From assembly GCA_029237695.1 (NCBI GenBank), contig CM055265.1, positions 76,779,566 to 76,843,565 of the forward strand: a stretch of DNA of 64,000 nucleotides. The letters run 5' to 3'. The notes under the pieces were generated by a model. The model saw only the letters and a list, made by a program, of their open reading frames with translations. It made no database searches and was not told the origin of the DNA. Both the position numbers and the translations under genes were made by a program. Numbering within the stretch: position 1 is the stretch's first letter; each line of letters begins with the position of its first letter. This DNA comes from Conchocele bisecta (Eukaryota; Mollusca; Bivalvia; Lucinida; Thyasiridae). This document shows positions 19,531 to 31,272 of the stretch, in pieces.

Positions 19531-20250
19531 ATGATCCCAGTCACACCAGTGCTACGGATAGTCCCGGCTCAGTTCACACCGAAGCTCGGTCCGTGGTAAT
19601 CCGTGGAAAACCTTGGTCAGTCCGTATCTAGACCGTAGTGATATCGTGAGGAACCGTGGTGATCCGGCATGGTCCGTAGGACGGCCCGGAGGTTTAGAAC
19701 TGTTCTAAACATCCGTGTACATCCGGGATGACTCTTGGAACTCTCTGGTACCGTAGTGAATCCGTAGTAGCAACTGGATGGCCGTAGTGGGTCCTTAGTA
19801 CCATTGTAGTACCTCCGTGACGATCCGGGTGGACCGGGCGTGTTTCTGGAAGAGGGTGACCACACGGTTTGTCCCGGTGATAGTATGGTATCACTACGGA
19901 GACCCCGTGTCTACCGTGGCAGCACCGTAGTGCGTCCGTAGCGCCACCGGGACCGTCAGGAACGAACCTTGATTATCCGAAGTGACACTGTGTTAAATCC
20001 GGCATGTTTCCCGGATATACTACGGACCTACTACGGTCTACCCTGGACCACCGTAGTCATCCTTATTACCTTAGTCATACCTTGGCTATCCGTAGTATCA
20101 CCATAGTGTCACAGTAGTCTGACCGTAGTAGAACCGTACTGGCACATTTTTCCTAGCAAAATATTTGATCAGCTTCCCGGACGGCACCCGTGATGAACCC
20201 CAGACCCTCCGGGACGATCCGTGGCCATCCTTTTTATGTGTGACTGGGAG
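19531..20250. mobile_element. TIR element rich in CCGTAGT / ATCCGTAGT words
   Basis: The ends atgatcccagtcacacc and tatgtgtgactgggagcaac are inverted. The interior between about 19560 and 20220 is CG-rich and filled with irregularly spaced variants of accgtagt, atccgtagt and tccgtgg on one strand. No ORF carries a recognisable domain. Confidence 0.62.
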
Positions 20251-20298
20251 CAACTGGGCCCCCCACCCGGCCCCCTCCCTGAATCCGCCACTGGTGGC

Positions 20299-23200
20299 GA
20301 GTTTAACATAGGAAACATCAAGTATCAGAGTTTAACATAGGAAACATCAAGTATCAAAGTTTACATAGGAAACATCAAGTATCAGAGTTTGACATAGGAA
20401 ACATCAAGTATCAGAGTTTAACATAGGAAACATCAAGTATCAAATTTACATAGGAAACATCAAGTATCAGAGTTTGACATAGGAAACATCAAGTATCAGA
20501 GTTTGACATAGGACACATCAAGTATCAGAGTTTACATAGTAAAAACATCAAGTATCAGAGTTTGACATAGGAAACATCAAGTATCAGAGTTTAACATAGG
20601 ACACATCAAGTATCAGAGTTTACATAGGAAACATCAAGTATCAGAGTTTACATAGGAAACATCAAGTATCAGAGTTTAACATAAGACACATCAAGTATCA
20701 GAGCTTAACATAGGAAACATCACGTATTAGAGTTTAACATAAGAAACATCAGTATCAGAGTTTAACACAGGAAACATCAAGTATCAGAGTTTAACACAGG
20801 AAACATCAATTATCAGAGTTTAGCATAGGACAAATGAAGTATCAGAGTTTAACATAGGACACATCAAGTATCAGAGTTTACACATCAACTATCAGAGTTT
20901 AACATAGGAACCATCAAGTATCAGAGTTTAACATAGGAAACATCAATTATCAAAGTTTAACATAGGACACATCAAGTATCAGAGTTTAACACAAGAAACA
21001 TCAATTATCAGAGTTTAGCATAGGACACAAGTATTTCAGGAAAGTACATTTTAGAAAACATCCAAGTATCAGGTTTAACATAGGAAACATCAAGTTTTAT
21101 CAGAGTTTACATAAGGAAACTAGTATCAGAGCTTAACATAGGAAATCAGTATCGAGTTTAAACAATAGGAAACATCAAGTACAGAGTTTAAACACTAGGA
21201 AACATCAAGTATCAGAGAAATTTAACATAGGAAACATCAAGTATCAGACGCTTTAACTCTAGGAAACATCAAGTATACAGCAGTACATTAAAATGGGAAA
21301 ACATCAGGTCAAGAGTTTACATAGGAAACTCAATTTGTATCAGAGCATACATAGACTCAGTATCAGAGTTAACATAGGAAACATCAAGTATCCGAGTTTA
21401 ACATAGGAAAACATCAAGTATCAGAGTTTAATAGGAACCATCAAGTATCAGAGTTTAAAATAGGAAAAACAAACATTTCAGTATCAGAGTTTAACATGGA
21501 CACATCAAGTTTAGAGTTTACACATCAAATATTAGAGCTTAACACAGGCATAGTATCAGAGTTTTAACATAGGAAACATCAAGTCAGAAGTTTTAACATA
21601 GGAAAACATCAAGTATCAGTGTTTAACATAGGAAACATCAAGATCAGAGGTTTAAAAGGTACATTCAAGTTATCAGTTTAACATAGGAATCTTCAGTATC
21701 AGAGGTTTATAGGAAACACATTTAATGTATCAGAGTTTAACATAGGAAACACAATCAAAAAGTTTTCAGTGTTTGGTACACAATCACATAAGTAGAGTTA
21801 ACACCAGGAAAACATCAAGTATTAAGGAGTTTAAAACTTGGGAAACATCAAGTAGAGTTTAACATAGGAAACATCAAGTATCAGAGTTTAACATAGGAAC
21901 CATCAAGTATCAGAGTTTAACATAGGAAACATCAAGTATCAGAGTTTAAAAATAGGGAACTAAGTATCAGAGTTTAACTTAGGGACACATCAAGTATCAG
22001 AGTTTAACACATCATATTAGGAGCTTATCAAGGAAACATAGTCAGAGTTTAACTGGAAACATCAAGTATTCAGTGTTTAACAATAGAAACATCAAGTATC
22101 AGAGTTTAACATAGGAAACATCAAGTATCAGAGTTTAACATAGGAAACATCAAGTATCAGAGTTTAACATAGGAAACATCAAGTATCAGAGTTTAAAATA
22201 GGACACATCAAGTATCAGAGTTTAACATAGGACACATCAAGTATCAGAGTTTACACATCAAATATTAGAGCTTAACACAGGAAACATCAAGTATCAGAGT
22301 TTAACATAGGAAACATCAAGTATCAGAGTTTAACATAGGAAACATCAAGTATCAGAGTTTAACATAGGAAACATCAAGTATCAGAGTTTAACATAGGAAA
22401 CATCAAGTATCAGAGTTTAACATAGGAAACATCAAGTATCAGAGTTTAACATAGGAAACATCAAGTATCAGAGTTTAACATAGGACACATCAAGTATCAG
22501 AGTTTAACATAGGAAACATCAAGTATCAGAGTTTAACATAGGACACATCAAGTATCAGAGTTTAACATAGCAAACATCAAGTATCAGAGTTTAACATAGG
22601 ACACATCAAGTATCAGAGTTTAACATAGGAAACATCAAGTATCAGAGTTTAACATGGGAAACATCAAGTATCAGAGTTTAACATAGGAAACATCAAGTAT
22701 CAGATTTTACCATAGGAAACATCAAGTATCAGAGTTTAACATAGGACACATCAGTATCAGAGTTTAACATAGGACACATCAAGTATCAGAGTTTAACATA
22801 GGAAACATCAAGTATCAGAGTTTAACATAGGACACATCAAGTATCAGAGTTCAACATAGGAAACATCAACTATCAGAGTTTAACATAGGACACATCAAGT
22901 ATCAGAGTTTGACATAGGAAACATCAAGTATCAGAGTTTAACATAGGAAACATCAAGTATCAGATTTTAACATAGGAAACATCAAGTAAGAAGCTTAATA
23001 GAACAAGTTACATAGGAAACATCAAGTATCAGACTTAACAGAAAACAACAAGTATCAGTACACGAAACATCAAGTATCAGAGTTTAACTAGGACACATCA
23101 AGTATCAGAGTTTAACATAGGAAACATCAAGTATCAGTAACATAGGAAACATCAGAAACATTTAACATAGGAAACATCAACTACAAGTTTAAACATAGGA

Positions 23201-23760
23201 AACATCAAGTATCAGAGTTTAACATAGGAAACACAAGATAGAGTTTAACATAGGAAACATCAAGTATCAGAGTTTAACATAGGAAACATCAAGTATCAGT
23301 TTAACAATCGAAAAATCAAATCAGAGTTTAACATAGGAAACATCAAGTATCAAAGTTTAACATAGGAAACATCAACTATCAGAGTTTAACATAGGACACA
23401 TCAAGTATCATAGTTTAACATAGGAAACATCAAGTATCAGAGTTTAACATGGGAAACATCAAGTATCAGAGTTTAACATCGGAAACATCAAGTATCAGAG
23501 TTTAACATAGGAAACATCAAGTATCAGAGTTTAACATCGGAAACATCAAGTATCAGAGTTTAACATAGGAAACATCAAGTATCAAAGTTTACACATCAAG
23601 CATCAGAGTTTAACATAGGACACATCACGTATCAGAGTTTAACATAGGAAACATCACGTATCAGAGTTTAACATAGGAAACATCAAGCATCAGAGTTTAA
23701 CACAGGAAACATACAATATCAGAGTTTAACATGTTTAACATAGGAAACATCTAGTATCAT
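20299..23760. repeat. 29-bp minisatellite, about 119 copies
   Basis: The unit is gagtttaacataggaaacat plus caagtatca, in direct orientation for 3.46 kb. Variants such as ggacacatc and short units lacking 'aacataggaa' are scattered through it. Units at about 20300-21000 and 22080-22970 are very regular, whereas those at 21030-22080 and 22985-23330 are ragged with many one-base indels. No spacers, hence not CRISPR-like. Confidence 0.95.
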
Positions 23761-23849
23761 CCCCGGTAAATCAAAAATTAACCCATTCATTTCGCAATAC
23801 ATCTTTACGGGTATGAAATTTATTAAATATCTTATTTCTATTTTTGTTA

Positions 23850-24000
23850 TTTCTCAATGAAATTAGATGGTGTGACCACTCATTTGAACCGTCTCGACAA
23901 ATGTTGGTCGCGGCATATAATTCTGAGCGCATAGAAGGACATTATTTAGGATTTTCTGCAAACATAATGGCGTGTCCTCAGCATATAATTCTTAGAGAAA
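23850..24000. repeat. Fold-back family fragment (gaccactcatttgaaccgtct)
   Basis: The sequence gtgaccactcatttgaaccg plus tctcga, with nearby attatttaggattttctgca, matches the region 27880-28030 in reverse orientation. It is one arm of the element whose hairpin is seen at 27962-28030. Confidence 0.6.
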
Positions 24001-24006
24001 ATCGTC

Positions 24007-24055
24007 CGTCCGTGCGTACGTGCGTGCGTGCGTGCGTGCGTGCGTGTGGTGCGTT
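24007..24055. repeat. (CGTG)n microsatellite
   Basis: A run of cgtg/cgtc tetramers (gtgcgtgcgtgcgtgcgtgc) inside otherwise AT-rich sequence. Confidence 0.85.
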
Positions 24056-24251
24056 CGTCCGTCACTAACCTTAGCATCACAGAAATATGTTATAACTTTT
24101 ATTTCCTTACATATTTAGGGGCACATGAGCCCACGCGGGGGTATTCCGTAAGCCTCGCTTACTGACAAATCTAGTTTAACCTGGTGAACTGACAATCGTG
24201 AAATAATCTACGAGTGATTGGGTCCTTACGCTAAACAAACAAGTGAGCGTA

Positions 24252-24556
24252 TCGAAACAAGAAACTTCCAGAAGCCCTCGGATTCAAAGTACGTATTCTT
24301 TTATTTTGTCCTTATTATAAACCGGATTGTGATGAAATATGGTGCATCAAACGCGCCTTGTTAAGCTGCATTTGGTGGTCTCGGTACTTTGGCCCGAACC
24401 TCTGTCGTTTTTGCGAAGAATCGATTTCCGTGTCTACTGACACGGAAATCAATTCTTCGCAAAAACGACATAAGTATGTGCCGAACTCCCGGGACCACCA
24501 AATGCAGCTCATGAAGACGCGTTTGCTGCGCCATATTTCATCAAAATCCATTTCCT
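24252..24556. mobile_element. Inner core of the 16529 fold-back MITE
   Basis: It shares ttccagaagccctcggattc, the inverted words around tcgatttccgtgtctactgacacgg and acgcgtttgctgcgccatat. The centre is almost a perfect palindrome (24405-24470). The outer 30-bp terminal repeats are missing. Hairpin symmetry makes both strands appear open for 60-78 codons; this is not a gene. Confidence 0.75.
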
Positions 24557-24629
24557 ATTAAAGGTACATGCCCACTCAGTAGGCACAACATGTTCTTTAT
24601 ATCGGAGACATCATCTGAGACATGTCCTG

Positions 24630-24732
24630 GCAAAATAAACATTCATTCACCATTACCCCATTAATTGATTGGTATTATTATACATTTTCATTCACCATTA
24701 CCCCATGTATTGATTGGTATTATTATACATCT
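24630..24732. repeat. Two-copy 48-bp direct repeat
   Basis: cattcaccattaccccatta / cattcaccattaccccatgt, each followed by attgattggtattattatac. 24740-25270 holds only AT-rich sequence in which I recognise nothing. Confidence 0.8.
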
Positions 24733-25278
24733 TATATCAGACGTAAATGCCAACACTATTATCAGGGGCGATAACCGTGTTTCCTTAAAATGTTAACGGA
24801 CTTTACTATTTATTCTCTGTAATTATTTTTTGATGTGCAATGATCATACTTTATAATCGTTGGAAAATATTATATTTTCAGGTAACACATTTATTTAGTA
24901 TAAATAATTTAAAAAATATCATGCCTCATTTGCATATGAAAATAGCCTGATGCCACCGCGTGTCACTATCAGTAAAATAAATATTACTCACAGATTATAT
25001 CTGTATAGCGGGCACTCGTAATTTTTAGAACTGATGGAATAGAGACACGATTATAAAAAATTATGAAATAGGGAACACAATTATCCCATTTATTATATGA
25101 TTAAACATTATAATACCGTATTGTTCAGCTTAGAAGAATATAATGGGAGCAAAATTCAATAAAAAATGCTAAAAAATTGACCTTAAAAAGAATAAATGCA
25201 ATTTAAAGCGCTGTGGTACCTTTAGTAGGGTTAACGTGGGAAAAAATTTCCGCTAACTCCAAGAAAATTGCAAGAAAC

Positions 25279-25600
25279 AGTGTTCCGTTAAGGCCATCGT
25301 AATATCGCTATTGGGTCGATACTACGAGATCACGACAGTACGATGACGACAGTACGATACTACGATGACGATAGTACGATACTACCATCGAACTATCGTG
25401 GTATCGCGTTATCGTCATCGTGACATCGTACTATCGCCATCGTAGCATCGTAGTATCGTCATCGTTGTATCGTACTATCGTCATCGTAGCATCGTACTAT
25501 CGTCATCGTAGTATCGTAATATCGTCATTGTAGTATTGTACTATCGTACTATCGTAGTATCGACCCGATAGCGATATCACGATGGCCTTAACGGAACACC
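25279..25600. mobile_element. Fold-back element with TATCGTCATCGTAG repeat core
   Basis: The ends GTGTTCCGTTAAGGCCATCG and CGATGGCCTTAACGGAACAC are inverted, with the inversion continuing through taatatcgctattgggtcga. Between them lie degenerate repeats of tatcgtcatcgtagtatcgtac. A larger, doubled copy is at 28847-29285. From 25600 to 26110 there is only AT-rich DNA with a short echo (gctatcgtagtatcgcg) near 25940. Confidence 0.82.
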
Positions 25601-26111
25601 GTACTAAGTTGATATCTTATAGTGCGCATGTGCCGAAAGGTCATTTCCCCGTGAGTTTTAACTTTGCGACAAACAGTGCAGAAAGTATTGCCAATACGAA
25701 TTAAATCGTTTTCAATAGTACGACATCTGTAAACCAAGACTTTCATAAATATGATGCAATATGCACGTAAGACATAATTGTTATATACGACATGAATGCA
25801 GATTACATATCCATATTTGTATATTTGGAAACTCGATATTGTAAGTCAAGGCTTGTCTCGTTCAAATAAAGGTTAGCGTGACATAGACAGCAAACATACA
25901 TGTGACTGAGTACAGCCGACTTGAAAAGTCTGACACCGTGCTATCGTAGTATCGCGTTACCGTAACTTAGGTTTAAACGTGTTTACTGATGGGGGGCCGG
26001 TTAGTGCCGACGGCCGGTCAGACCCGACCCCGCTCTATTATGAGCGTGCTATTTGAGTAGGAGCTAGACTGGTTAAACCCAATTTTATAGCTCGTTTTCT
26101 CGTGGCAGGCC

Positions 26112-26458
26112 ATACATGTGGTTGTGAGAAATAGGGCTTATGGAATTTGTGACTAGTGTAACTCCAAATTAACTTAAGAGAACGCGCAGGGGCTCACGTA
26201 TACACCCGGACGCCGCCTGGACTGACAAATACAAACTTTAAACGTCGGACGGACGGACAAACTTACGAAATTACGAAAACTATATACCCCTCGAGATACC
26301 GGGGTATAAATAGCACTCATGTAGCCTGATAGCGATCTGTATTGCTTGCTAGAAGAATTACGGTGTTTCATTGGTGGAATGCGCAGTCTGATCTGGATCT
26401 ACACTGATCGCAAAAGGAACATAAACCTTATTTCTTCAGTCACAGCCACATATGTATA
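26112..26458. mobile_element. 347-bp element with inverted tgtgactggag-type ends
   Basis: The left end catacatgtggttgtgagaa plus atagggcttatgg matches the complement of the right end ccttatttcttcagtcacag plus ccacatatgta. Inside is a small hairpin (tatacccctcgagataccgg plus ggtata). It is related to the repeats at 11990 and 12509. Confidence 0.65.
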
Positions 26459-26627
26459 CTAGTACTTTTGTTATTATGACAAAATTCCTCGAAACTCTGT
26501 CAAAATGGTAAACATTCCCGAGGAATATCCAATTTGAATCCTACGTATTGCAACTGCACAATATTACCTTGAAATATGTCGATTCATATAGGCGTACTAC
26601 GGGGCGCCAAGTGGGACATGGCTCAAT

Positions 26628-26765
26628 TTTGTCAACAAAATTCATTTTTGTGCCACAAAATTCAATTCTGTGCCACAAAATTCAATTCTGTGTCACAAAA
26701 TTCACTTTTGTGGCACAAAATTCAATTCTGTCTCACAAAATTCAATTCTGTCAATTCTGCACACG
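26628..26765. repeat. 22-bp tandem repeat (cacaaaattcaattctgtgc)
   Basis: About six units, each nearly self-complementary (cacaaaattc...ttttgtg). Open frames of 74-114 codons across it are repeat artefacts. Confidence 0.88.
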
Positions 26766-27349
26766 CATGTAAGAAGGACTACCATTGGTCAGAAACTGCA
26801 CTGGAGAAATGGGTCACGGTCGCCGATCTACACATTCAATGTTGATGATTCATTTCTCATTCTGCCGATGATTCATTTCTCATTCTGCCATTTTGCTTCA
26901 ACTATCTCCAAACAGTCAAACGTTGACAAAACCCATTCGTATTTAAAATCAAATCATTTGCGTTATAATTGTACACATAATTCATGTACATGTAGTATCT
27001 CCCGCGAGTACTGACGTCATTTATTGTGTAGCGCAAGGTACATCTGCCCCAGTTAAATCAATAATACACGCGCTGTGGCCTGTGTTCTGACTGCTGTCTG
27101 TGTTTATAAACAAAACAAATGTGTGTATTGGGCCATTTGAGGAAACCATTTGTAGTATTTGTGTAGAATACCATGGATACTAAGATGGTGTATACTGTAA
27201 ATAATGCATGTAGACACATAGTTGCGAACACGTAACTTCGCAACTAGTAGACACAGATCCAATACCATTTGTTTCACAGGGTTAGATCCACTGTTAGAAT
27301 ACGACGTCATCTAATGTCATTTTCGAGCATAAAACGTTACCTGATAAAT

Positions 27350-27497
27350 AGAATACCAGGCAATAGTGTATTTTAATATCAAGTTTACAGGCTCGGCTCG
27401 GAAACGGTAGGAATTCCTCGGCAAGCCTCGGAATTCCTACGCGTTTCCTAGCCTTGCCTGATAAACTTGATATCCAAATACACTAGCCTGGTATTCT
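27350..27497. repeat. 148-bp hairpin element (family copy 2)
   Basis: Same hairpin as 17109-17255, in inverted orientation, with the shared outer flank now on the left (cattttcgagcataaaacgt). Both copies end in agaataccaggc / gcctggtattct. Confidence 0.82.
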
Positions 27498-27961
27498 CTA
27501 TATATGGGCATGCTCTCAGGTCTAGCTATGTCCCGGCTACTTTATGTTTGACCCTGTTTACATAATTGAGGGAAAATTCTGAATATTTTTCTTATTTCTC
27601 CTTCAAAGTATATATGCTTATATGGTGTGACCACTCATTTGCAATCATAATATAACCAAAATAACTGTCCATAAAGAAGTATAATATTGATATATTGGGT
27701 TATATTTTCGCATTGAAATATTTAAACCTGCAAGTGTTTGGACTACAAATGTCATATATCAACCAAACGCTCAATGTTATTTGACCATATCCCAAGTGGT
27801 TTGTGTTTTATTCTAGTAAACTTCTCTCATGAACAAAAAAAAAAACACATACACGGGATATAATTTGGTAGAGAATTTCCGCTGTTATTTAACCAATTTC
27901 ATGCCGAGGATACGCCATTATGTTTGTGGAAAATCCTAAATAGTGTCTTTATATGTGCTCA

Positions 27962-28030
27962 GAAGTATATGTTGCGACCACCATTTGAACCGTCGAGACG
28001 GTTCAAATGAGTGGTTACAACATATACTTC
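27962..28030. repeat. Hairpin around ccgtcgagacgg
   Basis: gaagtatatgttgcgaccac plus catttgaaccgtcg is answered by cgagacggttcaaatgagtg plus gttacaacatatacttc. Relatives lie at 23850-24000 and 46450-46523. Confidence 0.8.
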
Positions 28031-28039
28031 CATTGAGGA

Positions 28040-28846
28040 ATAATAATAATAAAAAAAAAAATATTAAACAAAAAATCATAACCTGTAAATGTGTATTGCG
28101 AATGTAATGTGTGGTCTGAAGGACTCCTCGCAAACTTTAAATATAACAACTGTATTGTTCACCCCCAGTAAACCCAATAGCCCATGATGTTATCACTTAT
28201 ATTTACACTGAAATTTCTGATAGTTTCAAAAAATATAAATAACCAAATGTGGCGTTACAATTCGGGGATAACCATGCTTTGTGTTTCGATTTGGAGCGGT
28301 ATGTGGGAGGTTTCATGGCCTTATAGAATATGACATTTTGTTTCAAATGTAGTAGAATCATACATGTGACTGATTATCTATATACAGTATACCTGACCCT
28401 GCTCTTCTTAGTGTATATTGTACAGAGCATTGAGTTACCATATCCGCCATTTAAGTGTGTACATGTTATCGGACAGTCTCACAACTTGGACCGTTTGACA
28501 CGTACAGCCAATAATATGGCAGCAAATATAATACAATTTGGTTCAATATGTCCCATATATATATATAGTCACAACAGAAACGATACATACACATGATTGT
28601 GCATAGCAGGCAAGTAGACAGTAGTGACAATACACTCAAATAACTGCGTACAAGTCACTGAAATCGATGCAGTATGTATGGTAATACAGGTATATATCTA
28701 CAGCACTGTGTATTTTCTTACTGTTACACACTCTTTACTGAATTCTCAAACATTTAAAATAGGTTCAACAAACCCTTCAGATATCAGACTTTATATATAA
28801 ATTTGATGAAAACAAGGCATAGCACGCTGTATTATTATGTAGACCA
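28040..28846. other. AT-rich, nothing recognised
   Basis: No repeat or gene could be supported. Open stretches are short and unlike any family I know. Confidence 0.4.
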
Positions 28847-29285
28847 GCGATATTACGATGGCCTTAACGGAACACTGTTTATCGTAGTATCGTACTATCG
28901 TCATCGTGCTATCGTACTATCGTCATCGTAGTATCGTACTACGATAAACTGTGTTCCGTTAAGGCCATCGTAATATCGCTATCGGGTCGATACTACGAGA
29001 TCACGACAGTACGATGACGACAGTACGATACTGCGATGACGATAGTACGATATAACATCGTAGTATCGTCATCGTACTATCGTGGTATCGCGCTATCGTC
29101 ATCGTGGTATCGTATGATCGCCATCGTGGCATCGTAGTATCGTCATCGTAGTATCGTACTATCGTAGTATCGTACTATCGTCATCGTAGCATCGTACTAT
29201 TGTCATAGTAGTATCGCACTATCGTCATCGTAGTTCGTAGTAACGATCCGATAGCGATATTACGATGACCTTAACGGGAAACCGT
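28847..29285. mobile_element. Doubled fold-back element with ATCGTCATCG core
   Basis: It starts with the inverted end gcgatattacgatggcctta acggaacac, reaches a first inverted end (gtgttccgttaaggccatcg) at about 28953-28972, and then runs through a second core to tagcgatattacgatgacct at about 29285. This looks like one copy inserted next to, or recombined with, another. Confidence 0.78.
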
Positions 29286-29345
29286 AAATAAGTGTCGGTG
29301 TTTCATGGAATTCCCGGGATAGTACTGCGCGACATGCTATACCTG

Positions 29346-29700
29346 GATGGGCATAAAAGCTGACTAAGGACACACGCCCGCCAGTCCGCGCTCTACCAGC
29401 CCGCATGAGTGACACTTTTGAGACGGAATATTGAGGAATATTGAGACCGCATCCCATGAATTTAGGGTAAGTACCTTTACTGTGTGTTTCCTAAATATCT
29501 GACAATAAATGCTCCATGATGACGTTTGGACTTATTCTATCATTAACAAGAGTGCCGTATGTCACAAAATACGCCAGTCGAAGATGGGCCAGACAGTGAA
29601 GATGCAGAAATGTGAAGCTGTCACCAAGGCAAGAAACATTAATGAGAATCTGAAAATCTATAGGATTATTTCTTCCTCTTGTTGTGATAAAACAGGTATA
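29346..29700 (+). other. Candidate promoter with first exon(s)
   Basis: A TATA-like ggcataaaagc at about 29351 is followed by a GC-rich stretch and a consensus donor tttagg|gtaagt at 29466/29467. Downstream, an open stretch (29509-29699) ends at a second donor-like AAAACAG|gtatac. Its peptide (for example KMGQTVKMQKCEAVTKARNI) matches no family I recognise. It could be the 5' end of the gene whose last exons are at 35063-36087, but the reading phases do not connect directly. Confidence 0.3.
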
Positions 29701-29739
29701 CTAATTTAGGTAGAGATGTGTAAAGTAGAAATTATATAG

Positions 29740-30450
29740 AATTGTATACAAAAATGTAGAAAAAAATGTCTATGTTAAAAAGGTGATATATTTGTGAAAA
29801 AATATTTCTTCGGCATAAGAACACCAAGGTGCACATCTTCAATATGTGCAGAAGACGTGTATATAGTTTCAGATCGATTGACTGAACAGTTTCAGAGGAG
29901 TTGTGTACACAAACTATATACCCTATATAGAATTGTATACAAAAATGTAGAACAAATGGCCAAGTTAAAAAGTGATATGTTTGTTAAAAAATATTTTTTT
30001 CGGCATAAAAGCGCGAAGGTGCACATCTTCAATATGTGTAGGAGAAGTGTGTATAGTTTCAGATCGATTGACCTAACGGTTTCAGAGAAGTTGTGTACAC
30101 CAACTCTGTACCCTATATATAATTGTACACACAAATGTAGAAAAAATGGCTAAGTTAAAAATGTGATATTTTTGTTAACAAATATTTTTACGGCATAAGA
30201 ACATCAAGGTGCACATCTTCAATATGTGTAGAAGACGTGTGCATTGTTTCAGATTGATTGACAGAACGGTTTCAGAGGAGTTGTGTACACACACTCTGTA
30301 ACCTATATATAATTGTATAAAAAAACATGTAGAAAAAATGGCTACGTTAAAAAGGTGATATTTTTGTTAAGACTATTCTTTCGGCATAACAACACGAAGG
30401 TGCACATCTTCAATATGTGTAGAAGACGTGTGTATAGTTTCAGATTGATT
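29740..30450 (+). repeat. 189-bp tandem repeat, 3.7 copies
   Basis: Copies begin near 29743, 29932, 30120 and 30310 with aattgtatacaaaaatgtag. Each contains ggtgcacatcttcaatatgt, gtatagtttcagattgattg and gaggagttgtgtacac. The last copy is cut at about 30459, where an inverted-repeat element begins. Confidence 0.88.
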
Positions 30451-30459
30451 GGCTGAATG

Positions 30460-31272
30460 AGTAGTATATAGGGAGTCAAAATGATACCACCTAACGGTGG
30501 TATCATTTCTCCACCCTATATACTACTCCACCACCCCCCGAAAAATCAAAAATTGGTTAACGAGGAAATTGTCTCCCACCAACCACGAAAAATCAAAAAT
30601 TGGTGTCATAAATACATCATGTTGTTTTCACGTCCAATTGAACATATAAATTTAATATAGGTATATATTATAACAAAATGGATAATAAAATACACAACGA
30701 ATTGGACGTTTATAATGACTTGGATGAAGGATTTTACGCTGTTGTTTCTACAGTATTAAAACACGGTAAAATGACAATACTATGTGGTATCGAATACATG
30801 AAATATCAGCGTAATTTATTACGCTGCGATAAAAACGTTGCATTTACAATATTAAACCGGCAATTATGTCGCCGGTATAAGTATCAAATTTATGTAATGA
30901 AGCGACTAAATAGGATCGGAGAAAACACTACCGAAACATTATCAAACTAATGTTATAAAACAGTTTAAAATCAAAGATTCGTTGACGGATATGCGTTTCT
31001 ACTGATATCACTTTTAACGAAGAAATTGGAAAATTATTAGAAAGAAATTGAAAATTATTGAACAGAACTAATTTATGTTATAATCACACCAAGCAGATGA
31101 CAATGTTCTAATTACACGTGTTATGAACATGTAAATTAGGTGTCCTACCTTACACGTATATTAAGTGTCCATTTTATAGAGAGATTACACGATTACGTCT
31201 TCCAGGATGAAACATAAACACACTGAATAATTAGTATAGAGGTGGTATCATTTTGACTCCCTCTATACTACT
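30460..31272. mobile_element. 813-bp element with 32-bp inverted ends, each end self-folding
   Basis: The left end 30460-30491 (agtagtatatagggagtcaa plus aatgataccacc) is the reverse complement of 31241-31272, with one mismatch in 32. The left end is also half of its own hairpin (30460-30527, loop taac), and the right end folds through tagtatagag / ctctatacta. It interrupts the 189-bp array. A single 90-codon ORF lies inside. No clear target duplication could be assigned. Confidence 0.72.
30678..30950 (+). CDS. Unknown 90-aa protein inside the inverted-repeat element
   Basis: An ATG in AT-rich context (tataacaaaATGGATAATAA) opens 90 codons ending in TAA at 30948-30950. A TATA-like catataaattt lies about 40 bp upstream. 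The protein begins MDNKIHNELDVYNDLDEGFY, has a central YMKYQRN segment, and a basic C-terminal third (RRYKYQIYVMKRLNR) that could be a DNA- or RNA-binding helix. I do not recognise a family. Upstream, cgtccaattg is complementary to caattggacg-like sequence within the first codons, so the start region could fold. It is the only gene-like content of the element; a regulatory or replication role is a guess. Confidence 0.4.
   Translation: MDNKIHNELDVYNDLDEGFYAVVSTVLKHGKMTILCGIEYMKYQRNLLRCDKNVAFTILNRQLCRRYKYQIYVMKRLNRIGENTTETLSN

Noticed and set aside
20299..23760. CRISPR-like repeat array
   Set aside because: The 29-bp units follow each other directly without unique spacers, and the context is a eukaryotic genome. 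It is a minisatellite.
24007..24055. Telomere-like or regulatory repeat
   Set aside because: It is a simple CGTG microsatellite, unlike TTAGGG.
24315..24561. Pair of similar open frames on opposite strands
   Set aside because: Both encode the same CIWWSR-type peptide because the region is a palindrome. It is MITE sequence, not two genes.
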